Assembly: GCA_964017125.1 (NCBI GenBank)
Contig: OZ024902.1
Coordinates: 38,901,780-38,965,779, forward strand
Length of the DNA stretch: 64,000 nucleotides
Origin: Flabesymbios commensalis
Lineage: Eukaryota > Annelida > Polychaeta > Terebellida > Flabelligeridae
Direction: 5' to 3'
Part shown: positions 13,339 through 26,159 of the stretch, piece by piece
Layout: every line of letters starts with the position of its first letter
How positions within the stretch are numbered: the stretch's first letter is position 1
Position numbers and translations under genes: made by a program
The notes under the pieces: generated by a model
Told to the model about the DNA's origin: nothing
The model's input: only the letters and a program-made list of their open reading frames with translations
Database searches by the model: none

Positions 13339-14034
13339 TGTGGGGACTGCACCGGTTTTGTTCGCCAGGGGTCGGCATCTGACGAGAAGCCGCGCCACCT
13401 GGCGGACACTGCTGCCGGGCACTGCTGCCGCTAAGCCACGAGGCCAAGCACGCTTCACTCATTCACTTTCGATCCAGTCAGCGGGGCAGGCAGACATCTC
13501 TGTCCTGCCCCCGCAGAGCAAGCCACGAGGCTGCCGCCGCGTTCCATATTCCATCACTCCATCTAAGCCAGTGCACAGCACTATGATTTATGATTAATAA
13601 AGCATCAAGAACATCATTCATCGAGTCAATGTCAAGTTATTCATGTACCGTCGCCCAGACAGGAGTTGAAATAGGCTAGGAACTTCGACAATGTGGGGAC
13701 TGCATCGGTTTCGTTCGCCAGGGGTCGGCATCTGACGAGAAACCGCGCCCCGTGGCGGGCGCTGCCGCCGCTAAGCCACGAGGTTAAGCAGGCTTCACTC
13801 ATTCACTTTCGATCCAGTCAGCGGGGCAGGCAGACGTCTCTGTCCTGCCCCCCCAGAGCAAGCCACGAGGCTGCCGCCGTGTTCCATATATTCCATCACT
13901 CCCCCTGATCTGAGCCAGTGCACGATGTTATGATTTATGATTAATAAAACATCAAGAACATCATTCATCGAGTCAATGTCAAGTTATTTATGTACCGTCG
14001 CCCAGACAGGAGTTGAATTTTAGTGACTTCGACA
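13339..14034 (+). mobile_element. Two LTR-like blocks in tandem, probably fossil
   Basis: Two copies of about 345 bp (13,339-13,690 and 13,692-14,034) each begin TGTGGGGAC and end in ACA. Each carries an AATAAA signal in its second half (13,596 and 13,943). TG...CA ends plus an internal poly(A) signal fit an LTR of unknown family. No internal coding region lies between or beside them, so if they are LTRs the element is reduced to its ends. Similarity between the copies is high, suggesting a fairly recent duplication. GC-rich open frames inside are not considered genes. Confidence 0.4.
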
Positions 14035-14666
14035 TAAGTTACTTTGCCCTATTAGAGTCATGATATTCTATGGAAATTTTTTCTTTTCGGTTTAGATCAC
14101 ATTGGCGCTCCATGTTCAGACAAATATTTTTCAATCGCTAGGCGGACACGTATCGGAGCGTCCGCGTCAGTTCACAGCGCACGAGCAAGCCTGCAAGGAA
14201 GACAAGCTTTGTTGATTCAACTTAAATATATTTCTTTTTTAATGGTAAAACAATAATTAAATTATAATTGTAAACTTTTATTCTCTATAATGTCCTGTTT
14301 AAATTGGTACTTTAATTTTAACTGTGACGGCCTTAAGGACGACATATTTTGAAGATTTTAAACCCTGTTTTGTAATCCTTTCTTCTGCATTTTCCTTTTT
14401 TGGGTCACGCGCGGCATTTTAATTCATCATGGCGGACTCTTGTTGTAGGCTATCAGTTAACGCCATTTGTTTGTCCGTTAAGAAGGATGTCATAATAACA
14501 GTGTCACAAACAAAAAAAAAATAGTAAAATATAGTTGAATCATACCGGCAGCCTACAAATAGTCTACTATGTCAATGACGTGTAAACCAAACCAGGCAGA
14601 CGGCTGATCTCGAGCCGAGACGAGCGTCGACATTCTCATATCATGATTCTGCATGACTTGACTTTA

Positions 14667-15088
14667 TACCCGCCGTCAGATTAACTTATATCGCATGTTT
14701 TTCGCCGATATCTCAGTCAATTCTCAACCTATTTTCGTGAAATTTTGTATGTACTATTTGCGAGTCACGCGGCGACTACCGTTAAATTTTCATAGGAAAA
14801 TATTGTATAGCTAAAAGTTAGACCATCTGGCATGTAATGCAATTCAGGGCTAAAAACAAACGTTAATTTAACCAGTTTAATGGGTTTATAGAGGGACGTC
14901 GTAAATGCAAATTTACTACATGTCAAATGGTCTAACTTTTAAACTAGATCCTACATAATATTTTTTGATGAAACTGTAGTCGCCGCGTGACTTGAAAATA
15001 GTCCTTGCGAAATTTTATCAAAATCGGGTGAGAATTGACCGAGAAATCGGCGAAAAACATGCGATACAAGTTAATCTGACAGCGGGTA
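14667..15088. mobile_element. Foldback (long inverted-repeat) element A
   Basis: The left end tacccgccgtcagattaact mirrors the right end agttaatctgacagcgggta. The arms extend well over 100 bp with mismatches, including a mirrored gtcgccgcgtgact. Flanking TA bases may be a target-site duplication. The inner part, with catgtcaaatggtctaact, recurs in the element at 27,955-28,480, so both belong to one family. No coding capacity. Confidence 0.8.
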
Positions 15089-16120
15089 TAGTTTAAACAT
15101 TAGACTACTCTTATCATCTAGGCTATGTCTATGAGTAAAGTTTGTTGCGTAGTTTAACCCTGAAGCGCTGCATTTTTTTATGGAAAACTTGGGAGACCAG
15201 AGTTTTTTTTTTCAATAAATGCAGCCATTGACATTACGATTGTTTTACACTATAGTCGGATTTACATTAAAAATCGCATGTTAGGGGGATCATATGGTGG
15301 GACTGATTCGCTATTTACGTGGAAAGTACTCACAATATTGACCTGAAACTTTGAGTCAGTATAAAACATATGTTCTACCATAACACTAACTTATTTTCAT
15401 TTGATTAGTTTGAATAATGCCATAGATTGAAAGGGTTAAAATATTACTTGATATAGTAACGGTCCGCCACTCAACCAAATAAACAAGTTATGTTCGCTGC
15501 AGCCGTTCACACGTAGTCAATTAAGCCTGACGGGTTGAGCAGGTTGTTTTAATTGTTAGGTGTGCAGGTGCGTTGTATATCAATCAGGCTCTGTGATCCA
15601 CTTAGCCTATTGCGTATGCTGGTACCTGCATGAGCTGATTAGCAAGCCGCACGCCCGCCTTGCAGGTGAGGGGTGGCTGGGGCTCCTGAAGGGTGGGTAA
15701 CATTGCCACCATGTGCAATTTGATTGCTCAATTTATTTTCAGTTATCAGTTTTAATAGTAGAATGTTGTTGTAAAATAATATTTACCTATTTAGCGTCAA
15801 TCACAGATGTATTATTACTCAATGTAAACACGGTAAATGGGAAGTGAACATAATCATTGATTTCATTTCACTTCCTTTCAAACAATAATTTCATGCCAAT
15901 ATAATGTAAGGTGCCTTACTTTATTTATTTTTAATATCACTGTATAAGTTAATGTTGTTTTTTTTTAATAAACTATATTGATTTGATTAGATTTAATATA
16001 GTATAGGCCTATTTATAACTGGTAAGCAACAATTAGAAAAATGTTGAACAAGATGAGTGAATAGAATGAAACTATTTTCTACAACGGTGCAATATAGGCT
16101 CATCTTCACTCTGCCATGTG
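15089..16120. other. No gene seen
   Basis: Non-coding, AT-rich. No supportable gene or repeat array. Confidence 0.45.
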
Positions 16121-16179
16121 ATTTGCGGCACGCAATCCCATGGCCTCACGTTATACTGTCATCTGCCCAGATACAAATT

Positions 16180-16420
16180 TATCTTCGGACCAATCACATT
16201 GGTAAGCAACGTGAACAAATCGTCTGACCCCGGGTGTGACTGTCTAGAAAATCTGTGCCGCGCATTGTGAGTGGTCACTGCTGACGTCATTCACAGGCAC
16301 TAATAAATATTCATGTTAAGATACCCCTCTCTACTATACAGTTCCCGTACACACTAGTTGTCCAGGCTTGAGCTGTGCTCTGCGTGTATTAAGACTGGAC
16401 TGGTGCAGATGTATAGGCTA
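16180..16420 (+). promoter_or_regulatory. Weak candidate promoter with CCAAT and CRE words
   Basis: The stretch holds ggaccaatcacattgg (CCAAT on both strands) near 16,187 and a perfect CRE palindrome TGACGTCA at 16,282-16,289. It lies about 4 kb upstream of the constant exon, whose 5' part must come from an upstream non-coding exon. This assignment is an inference from motifs and position only. Confidence 0.2.
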
Positions 16421-16779
16421 GGCATACTGGTGATGAAGAATTTCATCATAAACATAACAAAATAGCTCTACACCAATTGTATTAGAGTAGGCTATTATTT
16501 AATTATCATATATAGTGTACATGCTATATCGTGGGTTTTATTTTCAAATCAGGGGTGTAGGCGTTTATTTAGATTGAATACAATAACTAAACCTTCAAAA
16601 ATCACAAAGAAATTCATGACTGTACACTTATCTCATACACGTGTGACTCCCTTCATATAAATCTCAATTTTTATCATGTACATATGGTGGTCCGAGCGTG
16701 ATAAACAGCGAGATATCAGAGTGACTAAAAATACCACTGTGTTGGAAAGCGAGAGACACTTGAAGATGCGACAATATAG

Positions 16780-17010
16780 GCTAGCCCCAGTGGCTGGAAC
16801 AAGTTTCAGCCACAGATTGACAGCATACAAAACCGTGGGACATTTCTTTGGACTGTCATATCGGAATAAATTGGGCCATAATCAGGTCGAAAACAGTTTT
16901 TTCAGAATCAGTAACATTTCAGTTCCATGCCCGCATGCTCAGCTCAGAGGTCGCACAGTCATCAAAAAGTTATGGACATTTTTCGGACCTCGGGGTCGCG
17001 ATCGCTCTCA
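16780..17010 (+). repeat. Diverged duplicate, copy 1
   Basis: Shares successive words with 17,995-18,200: tttcagccacagattg, then aatcagtaacatttcagtt, then acatttttcggacct. The 116-codon open frame across it is not supported as a gene. Confidence 0.55.
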
Positions 17011-17994
17011 GTCACTGCCTTGTTGAATTTTTCGAGTAAAGCAAATACATCAATCCACGGCCTCGGAAAGGTTGATGAGGCTAACTGTAGGCCTGCAAGA
17101 GAGGCTCCAGAAACCCAGATGACGAAAAATAAGAGACACACTGATTTACAAGCAAGACGGAATTATCCTTTATTTTCAATGAAAAGGAACAGATAAAAAA
17201 CTAATAGCTAATGGTGCAAATTTGACATTTTCACGGCACCACCGGGGCGCGGATGAATAATCCAGCCCCCTCCGCCTCCCAGAGATTGAATAGTGCCCCC
17301 CCCCCAACAGTTATGTTGACTATAATTATATGTAGTTAATTTAACTGCCTGCAGTGGTCCCATATAGGTGACTTTAAGTCGCGGGAGCGTTGGGACTTCC
17401 GAACATGGCAACTTCGTAACTTGAAGTGTCCACATATAGATTGCTTGAAGTAGAAATATTTGGTTAATAGATCCACCATATAATGGGATAAAAAAATATT
17501 TTGTTGTTGTTGTGGGTTGAGTGGGTTGTGGGTCTAGGATCGAGGGTTTGTGGGTCGAGGTTCGAAGGTCGGAGTTGTGGGTTAGGGTTCGAGGGGGTCG
17601 AGGGGATATAAAGATAACCTGCGATTAGGAACTCGAAAAATTGTCGATCATAGCCCGGGGATTACAGCTCAAAAGGCCTACAGAAATGCCCAGGAAGCCC
17701 CTCCTTTTCAGGCGATGTTTCGAATCATTGATTCAAAATATTTACTTCTGGGGTTAATTTACCTCATGGGGGTGGGCCTACAACCTGTGAACAAAGACCA
17801 AGCACCTACTAACTAATCAATTAAAAGAAACTAGCCCACCACCCAATTTTGACCAAATTCAAACCTTGCAAGGAGTATCAAGATTCTTTCAGTTTGTTAT
17901 TTTTTATTGTTGAAATGCTTTAATCTAATGAAATTTGAGCAATTTGAACTTTTAATGTACCAGGCAAGTTTCGACTTTTGTAGGTGGACTGGTT
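17011..17994. other. No gene seen
   Basis: Holds a C/G-rich patch at 17,260-17,310 with agattgaatagtgcccccc, similar to words at 56,865-56,942, and a G/T-rich gtgggt stretch near 17,505-17,610. No coding signal. Confidence 0.4.
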
Positions 17995-18200
17995 TTAGCC
18001 CCAGTATAGCTGAAACAGGTTTCAGCCACAGATTGCCCCCGTACAAAATCGGACGATCATATCAAAGACTTGCCCTCGAATAAGCAGGTTGAAAATATTT
18101 TTTTCTTGGAATCAGTAACATTTCAGTTACACGGCTCGCACAGTCATTGAAAAGTCTTAATGGACATTTTTCGGACCTTGGGGTTGAGATTCTTTTTAAT
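17995..18200 (+). repeat. Diverged duplicate, copy 2
   Basis: Partner of 16,780-17,010, sharing words in the same order. No coding capacity. Confidence 0.55.
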
Positions 18201-18569
18201 GTTTCAGGGCTAGGCTCTCTAGTATTTGTTTCTCTCGCTTTTCATAATCATGATAATTGCTGCATTTCTTGGCTCTCTTGTATTTCTTCACTTCGCTTTC
18301 CAGGCCTTTGTGACTGAAAAAAATTGCGTCGCCGATTTATAGCCCTGTTTTATCTGCAGTAGAGGATGTGAACCGTGTGAGGTGCGATTATAATGCTCAT
18401 CAGCTATTGGGCTTATATCCATTTATGCTTGGTCATCAATAATCAAAGACATTATAAATATATTTTTTTATTATTATTGTCCGTTTAGGCTACATGTCAA
18501 CTTTAACATATTGGTCGTTTTGTTTTCTTTAAATGTCTTTATATGTTTTTTGATGCGGCGCAAATCGGT

Positions 18570-18727
18570 TATACATGTTGTAAATACTTTTCTGTCGCCA
18601 TTATCCCATGAATTTGAACAGTTTGGGTCACTGCATATGTGTGTACCAAGGAAAGATATCGGCCGCAGCGGGACTCGAACCCGATACACCCGTGCCCTGA
18701 GTTAGCCAATGAGCCAACCTGGCGCCA
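18570..18727 (-). repeat. tRNA-derived SINE with a near-intact tRNA-like head
   Basis: Read on the minus strand from about 18,727, the head starts ggcgccaggttggctcattgg (box A-like). It reaches cgggttcgagtcccgctgcg (a perfect box B with T-arm pairing) near 18,665. A non-tRNA body follows towards 18,570. The head lacks a clean paired acceptor stem, so this is a SINE rather than a tRNA gene. It belongs to a different family from the 5.1 and 59.4 kb copies. Confidence 0.65.
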
Positions 18728-18833
18728 CAATATATCTACAATTTTTATTGTCAACATCAATCAATCACCCATATTGTATAGGGTATGTCGGTCACTTATT
18801 AAGTGAATTTTTGGCAATATATATAGGCTTATG

Positions 18834-18939
18834 CCCAGCAAACTTATGAGACGTTTGACCAATTTGCAACGCTGGTTTACCGTTGGACCAGCGTTGCAAA
18901 CAGTAAACCAACGTTGAGCAACGTCTCATGTTCGCTGGG
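18834..18939. mobile_element. CAGCAAAC-end miniature element
   Basis: Begins cccagcaaac and ends gttcgctggg. The interior has palindromic accagcgttgcaaac and gtttaccgttggaccag words. About 106 bp, non-coding. Confidence 0.75.
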
Positions 18940-19059
18940 ATAGGGCCCATGCGCCATCACCAAATAGGCGTTTTTTTATATTTATATAAAAGCTATTGAA
19001 TTAAACATTTTTAAGTAGGCTAGATAAATACAAGCATTGCACTCATTGCAGATTTGCCT

Positions 19060-19255
19060 AACCAACGCTGTGTTGACGTTAGGTTGACGGTAGAGGATTG
19101 TGACACACCAGGCGTCAGCTCTGTTATCGCGGCAAACACGGCAGGTGGAACAACGCTTATGTTGAGCCAGCGTTGCAGACGATGGACCAACATTTACATT
19201 AAGTCAACAATACGTCAACATACTAAACGTACTATACTGTATCATGTTTGCTGGG
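19060..19255. mobile_element. Degenerate CAGCAAAC-end element
   Basis: Ends with catgtttgctgggc at 19,242-19,255 and has internal ttgagccagcgttgcagacg. The left end is less clear (ggcaaacacgg near 19,131). Confidence 0.5.
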
Positions 19256-19639
19256 CGCATGCAGTCAGCTACACGCTGATAGACCCGCCAACAGTGCCTG
19301 ACCTTGTGACATCATGTGACCACTGGGCATTCGCACAGACGAGCCACGCACTGCTATGCGGCAATACAGTAGGCCTATGTAATGCTTTTAGATCCAATCT
19401 GTATCGCTGGACACCGCAAATCATTGCCAATGTTGTACAGAAGCATCACTGAGACATTGTTAAAAACGTGCCTGGATTTCCTAAAGCGTCACAGCACTTA
19501 CTGAAGCGTCAGGGTAAAAATTTAAAGCGTCATGGTGCCGTGACGCTTCAGGGGAAACCCTGGTCAAAATTTGGTTGGGCATAGCCATAAGCTAGACAAG
19601 TAGTAGTTACGGCTCACAGTCGATGACTGCTGTTCCTGT

Positions 19640-20130
19640 CACTGTTGGATGAAAATCTGGTTGTCTGGATGGACAACCATCGGAGCAATATGGGTTGTCT
19701 GTCTTGTGATTTAGTTGTCAGCGTTCGAAATAAGGCCTTCCCGGTTGTCCAAGTCAACTAAAATTTGTGGCGGACAATCAATAGTTACCATGAGGTTGTC
19801 CGAGCGGACAACCAACTTTTGGGAAGGATATTTTCACATCACATTATTATTGAAAGGCATTTATAAGTGAAGTGACTGTCAGGGTTGAAAGTTTTTGTTA
19901 CAGTGGTGAGCTTCCACTTGTTGGTTAACTAATGTTTTCAGAAAATTGTGGGAACACGCTGGGTCGTAGCTATATATTACTTGCGGACAATCTGAAATTT
20001 TAGCGGACAACCTGAAAATCTGACCTGATTGTCTGATGGACAACCTCATTTTTAACCCTTATTTTGAATGTGGTTGTCCAGGACAAACTGAACTCTCTTA
20101 TTTCCTGCCCTGGTCGTCCATAGCAGTGTA
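19640..20130. repeat. Degenerate inverted repeats built on ggttgtc / gacaacc
   Basis: Many direct and inverted copies of a word like ggttgtccg...cggacaacc occur, for example near 19,657, 19,750, 19,790, 19,984 and 20,070. Probably a decayed inverted-repeat element immediately upstream of the constant exon. Confidence 0.45.
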
Positions 20131-20219
20131 AGTCTTGGGTAACTTTTTGTCCATACTGGCCAGGGCTATAAATTTATAACTTCGGACAAAAATGGCTAAA
20201 TTCTCTTTGTTTATTGCAG

Positions 20220-21195
20220 AAAATTTATATTTGTCGTCAAAAAGATGAAGATCAGATCAGATAAACAAAGAATTCGAGATGTTTTGACACAGACAATTGT
20301 TTCACTATGTCACACTGGTCTCAACTTCAACAAACAGATGACAGTTGAAGGACTTTTAGGAATCACTTTGGACAATAACGATGTTTTTCTTGTGAACATT
20401 AAAGAGGTTCTTCAACCAGCGTTTGGCTCGACAGAGGACAGTCCCGGCTCCCCAGCATCTGAAAAGTCTGGGAGAGATCGGGACCAGAGAAGATCTGTGC
20501 AGAGGGGTAGCAAACGTAAGGTTGTATGTGTGGATGAGGATGAGGACAGTCGAGGTTCTGACCTGATGCTGATGGAAGAACAATCTCCTGCCAGTACACA
20601 CCCCCAAGAAGACATGCGTGTGCCTCCTGCCACTTATCATCACGACTCTCCTCATTCCTCAAGAACTACTTTTGCACATCAACCGGATTTTACTTCATAT
20701 TCTGCTTCATCCCGATCCATAGGTCCAAATCACCAGTCAAAATCAGACACTAGAGACTCTTTTTCAATTTCTGACAGTCATGATGACACTGTAGTCAAAG
20801 AGGAATCAGGATTGCTAAGTTCTTGCCAAATCAGCTCAATTTCCAGACCGCCTTCTAGTGCAGAAAGCGGTAGAAGTGAACAAACAGACATTGCTGAACA
20901 TTCTCATCATGGATCACACTCTGTGTTGCCATCAGGAAGTGAAGTGACATCTGCAGATGATGATTTAAAAATAAAAGCAGAACCAGACTATTTAGATACA
21001 GACTATGGTGCATTGCAGCCAATGGAGGACACAGGAGGTCTGCCAGATTTTTCGAGTATAACAGCTGATGAAAGTGGTCTCACTGCGGCGGAAGTTGGGT
21101 TTGATCCTAGTTTACTTGCTCATGCACAAGCTGGACCCAGTCACATGTCAATGCCAGGACCAATGCCTTCAACAAGTGATGCCAGTGGTACACAG
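20220..21195 (+). CDS. Constant N-terminal coding exon of a lola-like multi-isoform regulator
   Basis: The exon follows an acceptor (tttattgcag, ending 20,219). Its first ATG is at 20,245 after a short 5' leader, and it is open for 317 codons to a donor cag|gtgaga at 21,196, which splits between codons (phase 0). Residues 1-57 look folded (KQRIRDVLTQTIVSLCH, then VEGLLGITLDNNDVFLVNIK). I do not recognise this module. Residues 58-317 are Ser/Asp/Glu-rich and probably disordered, with a basic RGSKRKVV patch near 90. Two SUMO-consensus sites stand out, VKEE at Lys185 and IKAE at Lys244. No BTB or DNA-binding domain is present, so binding must come from downstream exons. If the donor is skipped, 58 further codons lead to a stop at 21,370. 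Confidence 0.85.
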
Positions 21196-24100
21196 GTGAG
21201 AGAATTATTTATTTTCTTGTGTGACACTGCTTATCCAGAATTTCATGACAACCAAGTCAGATCAGCAATTGGGCAAACAGTGTTTTCCCCAAAGCGTCTT
21301 AGCTCATCGGTACCGAGACACTTCCGTTTCCTCCGAGACGCTAAAAACCCTTTAATTCCTAATTTCTTTTAAATTGGCCATGAATTCAGCCACAAAACAG
21401 CATCTTCCAGAAAGCCGATACTCTTTTGACAAATCTCGGGTAAAACACTGGGCAAAGATTTTGTTTTTGTATTTAATTTCGCCCTTCCTTATTACAGACA
21501 ACAGGGATGAGAATTTCCCAGTTTTTTTGGCATCTGCCAAGGTCATGTTTGTGCACAATCTTTTCCAGTAAGCTAAAAAAATTGCTAGTCCTGTAACCTT
21601 GAAACTTTCACCAAAAAATTGTCACCAGACTGACAGATTCTTACCTTGTCACGACGCGATTACAAAAACTGAAAAAAATAAGCGGATCATGTAATTGGGT
21701 ATTCTGCCCGACCTACCTGTTATTTACCGGACTTGTGCGGTTGGTCCGATGTTATTGGGAAAGATTTCACCAGGTTTACTTTATGAGCACTGAGGAGCAC
21801 TGGCGCGATCACTTTTGTAATGGATCATGATCTGCTATGTTAGCCTAATGACTTTTACTTGTCCATTTTCGAAAAATTGAGCTAACAAGCTTCAATTGAA
21901 AATTTCTTTTTTAGCCCTCTGCTAATTTTTCTGAAGGCTACAGTCCTTCGTCCCAAGACGTCATTGTGTTTGTTCACGTCTCCTTGTAAACACAATTATA
22001 TGAGCTGTAAGCTCACCAACCACTGCGCTAAAATTTTGGACCAGCAGCATCTTCCAAGATGGCTTGTTATGTAGTACAAAGGGTTCTGTCTTGTCATTTA
22101 TTGCCTACATTCCTGCTGGTTTTATTTGAGCTTATCATGAACTTTTGAATAAGTCGGTGTCACTGATTGGAAAAATTGCATACATTCCTTTGTACATCTA
22201 GCTATAGCTTTGCCTATGAACGTAGAAAAAAGTGCAAATACAGTACCTCATAAAATTGTAAAATATAAAAAAGACCTCGAAACAGAAAATACTACATTGA
22301 TGCAATCGAATAAATGAATTTGTCAAGTGTATTTTATTCCAAATGACAGTGGTCATGATATTTTGGTAGACTAATAAAACAGACTAAAAAGCGACAATAG
22401 TCATGGTCAGGAGGATGAGGATTAATATATAATTAATTTAATGTACATGGGATGGGGCTTTCCTACTTCTTTGTTCCAAGTCTTGTGCCAAGTAACAATT
22501 GAGGATATCTATAGCTCTAAACAAATGTTTTTATTCATCAGTTTCATCTTCATGTGATAAAGTAATGACAATGAATTAAATTCCGAAAAATAGACTTGAA
22601 AACCCATAATATTTTCCTTAGGCTTCTAGGCCAAAAATATCCTTGTTTTAGATTTCACAGCAGCTAAAAAAGTCTTGCGGGAGTTGTTTTTTTCCTGCCC
22701 GACCTTGGAAAAAAATTGTTTCGGATTTCACAGTGGGTAAAAAATCACGAGGGAGGGAATTTTTTTTTCGCTTGCCAGACTAAAAAGTAACCAACAAAAA
22801 AATGTAGTTCAGTGTTTTTTTTTAAGTGGGACAAAATTTAAGTCTGTCCCATTCCCGTAGCTAAGCTGGGTAATGTAGTCTGATAATCCATTGGTATTGG
22901 TCGAAAAAGCGAACACTGGCGTTTCTGCCAGCGCCATTTAAAAAAATTTAATTGGGAATGCTCGGGACAATTTGCGGTTTAGAAGAAACCCGATTGGTGT
23001 ATGTTGTTCAACTGATCGAGTATTTTTGAAAAATGGTGGGAAAATGGCGTGTTCGTAGGACTATTTATATTTATTAAAATATTTGTTCGGAAAAAACGTT
23101 AAAAAAAGTTTTTCACCCGCAGCATTTATACCCACCCGGCCGGAGAATCCAAAACAAGCTAAATTTTTCATTTAGGCCCAGCCTAACCTAGTTGTCTGTA
23201 TAAGATAGGGACAAGGAATGATAAAGGGGAGTCCAAATTTACTTATTGCTGGGCTGAACGGTTCTCTAGCCAAGTCCTTTGCTTCAAGAGAGAAAATGCC
23301 TAATCAATAATTTTCAAACAAAATATCCCCTGGAATGCAATTTTCATTTATAATGTTTTAGATGTATAAAGACTGTATGCATTTTATCCTGAATCAATTA
23401 TTATTGTAAAATAATCATGTTTAAAAGTGTTGTATATATTATTTTAATCTATTTTTCATCAGTGAGATTGCTAATTATTTGTAAGCAATTAATATTGTTA
23501 CTCGACAAAGTGTTAATATTAACTGGAGAAAAAACTTACAGTAAATGTTGGGCTGATTTGCTAATTGTAATTTTTGTTTTTAATCGTACTTGTCACCAAA
23601 CAAATTATGTCTACAGAAGTTTTCAATCTCTTAAGTCATGTTCATAATCGTTGCATCTCAGCCCAATATATACATTTATAATAAGATGTTTTAAATAGCT
23701 TTTGATGATTTCCTATAACTTGTTTCTACAACTATGTAATTGTACCCTATCTGGGGACTTTTCAAATGCCAACAGTGTGTTACTATCCCTCCCTCCCTCT
23801 AATTATTTTTTTGTGCTGAGATTCAGAAAATAAAATTGGAAATAATTGTTTGAATTGAGTCAACACATGTACTCTGTTGTATTCAGGTTTTATAATTGCC
23901 AAAAAGGCTTTATGATTTAATATGATCTCGCTATTTAATCCCTTGATCACTGTTGTGTGTGAAAAGTTCTCAAGTCCTGTATTCTACTTTAATGTTTTAT
24001 TGATAATGAGCCAGTTTGAAGAGAGTGTCTTACATTAATTTCCAAATCCATATAAAATCTTTGATAGAATATAATTTGCGTTTTTTATTCGTTTTTAAAG

Positions 24101-26012
24101 TTTAAAATGTGCATTACTATCTTGACTGCGGCAATTTAGCTCTAGAGGAGCTCGCTTTTCCATTTATTTTATGGGAAGAATATGAATTTATTTTATGGTA
24201 TGGAACATATTGTATGAAGCCATATGACAAAGGTTCAACACAACCTGAAGGTCTCATTATTCCATTATATCTTAGGAAATGCAGAACTCTAAAATACATA
24301 CTTTCACAATATTTCTCAAGTGTATATTTTTACTGCTCAGAATAGAAGGACGTATACATTATTTAAAAAAATGCTGGAAGTCTGTGCATTGAGAGTGCCT
24401 TATTTATATATTTAAATAGAGATACTCGTTTCAGAGATATCTGATCACGTTTTTTTGGCTCATAATTTTCAAAAAAAATCTGTATACCGGTAGCTCCTTC
24501 AATCTCTTGACTGGCTATAAATCAGTAAAACAATGATGTCAAAATGGCTACAAGGATTGGTGTTTCCACTAAATCAAGTTGAACATATCTCAATTGAAAT
24601 TTTACTCAAATATTAATTTATAATTGTTTTATAATGTTTTCAATGCACAGACTTTAATGATACTTCTCAAAGTCCGAAGAATGTATCATGTAATTTGTTA
24701 AATCGATACAAAATTCAACAGATGAAAGAACTTGCTTGGTGGAAATTTTATTTTTTGTAATGATATACATTGTACCTACATGACCAGCAAATGCTTCATT
24801 CTAATTAATATTTAAAGAATTTGTGCCTATTATTCAGAGGAATTTATTATTGGCATTTAAAGTGGGGTGCAATTGTTTTGTTTTCAAAGATCTGTCTATT
24901 TTTTACAAAAGAAAAATAATAAGATTACGCCAGTAACAATTTTATCTACCAGTGACGATCTCTAATTTACAAAATGCTTGTATTCTTATCTTCTCTCTAA
25001 TGGCACAATTTTTTTGTCCAAAGGTAGGTGCTACTTTCTCTGCGCATTATCAGACATCAAATCCATTAAAGATAATGCTGCTTTTTCACACATACTCGCT
25101 GATAAGGCTATTATTATACGTATGGGAAGTTTTCACTCGCAGATCTATACCATTCTGAAGTTCTATTATCAATAATTTTCTAGTTCGTCTAGGAATTTGT
25201 TGCGAATTTTGGAGATATAAGATATATAATGCTTTGAAAAACAGAAACAGGTTTCACGAGAAACTAATCTTGTGAAATCTGAGCTTCAAAGTATTGTAGT
25301 AACCATAGAGATGTGCAAGTATGTGCATGTACAATTATTTTGGGAATGTTAACTTTTGAAAATAATTTATTGATTAGTTTTTTTGGCGCTTTATCCATGT
25401 ACACTGAAAAAGCACATGTATTTATGTTTACTGCAAATTTTCACATCTCAAATCATTTTGCATTGCAAACTGAGTTGGATGAGTCTGTGTTCGCATTCAT
25501 AAATGTTAAAGTTCCATATATGCTCTTAATACCTAATTTATCATCAATGATCATGGCAGACAAACCTAGCCAGTAAAAACAATCTGAACAATAATCCTTT
25601 GACCCTTTAATCATTTGTTTCAAAAACGTCAAGGGTATAATATAGACATTAAAACTTGACATGCTATAATTTTCCAGAAATAGCATATATGAAAAAAATA
25701 TGACATGCTAACATGTGTTAAATTATGACATGAGCCATATAAATTAAGGGGCCATCGGAGAAGGCGCACCAAACTCAGGCTAGTGAAGGATAATCGTAGA
25801 CCAGTACGCTAGAAAAGTGACTTAGATAGAATATGTGGTTTATCATGAATGTGAAATCAAACATAAGTGTAAAGTCTCAATTCTTGCTGCAAATCGATTT
25901 TCATACGTCATTTAAATCGCACCCCGGAGTCTGCATTGTGAATGGAAATAGGCTAACAAGACAGGTGAATTGATGTGCTATTTTGAACCTACCGGTATCT
26001 TTGCCGCAAAAA

Positions 26013-26130
26013 TTGTGGATGTTTAATCAAGTCGCCACCCACTATGTGGTGTAGACTTAGTGTGCAAAATTTGTGGATGTTTATTCAAGTCACCACCCAC
26101 TAGTATCTGGTGGAGACTTAGTGTATTAGT
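26013..26130. repeat. Short tandem duplication, unit about 60-66 bp
   Basis: The words ttgtggatgttt, aatcaagtc and ccacccacta, then gagacttagtgt, occur twice in a row. Confidence 0.8.
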
Positions 26131-26159
26131 GCTGTCTATTTTTGTTATTATTTTCCCTC

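Noticed and set aside
13340-13908. GC-rich open frames in the two tandem blocks
   Set aside because: They fall inside the LTR-like repeat copies, are short and lack any recognisable domain.
16633-17196. Open frames up to 116 codons
   Set aside because: They overlap a diverged non-coding duplicate (partner at 17,995-18,200) where the frames are not kept.
18655-18727. Possible functional tRNA gene on the minus strand
   Set aside because: Box A, box B and T-arm are good, but a matching acceptor stem is missing and a SINE body follows.
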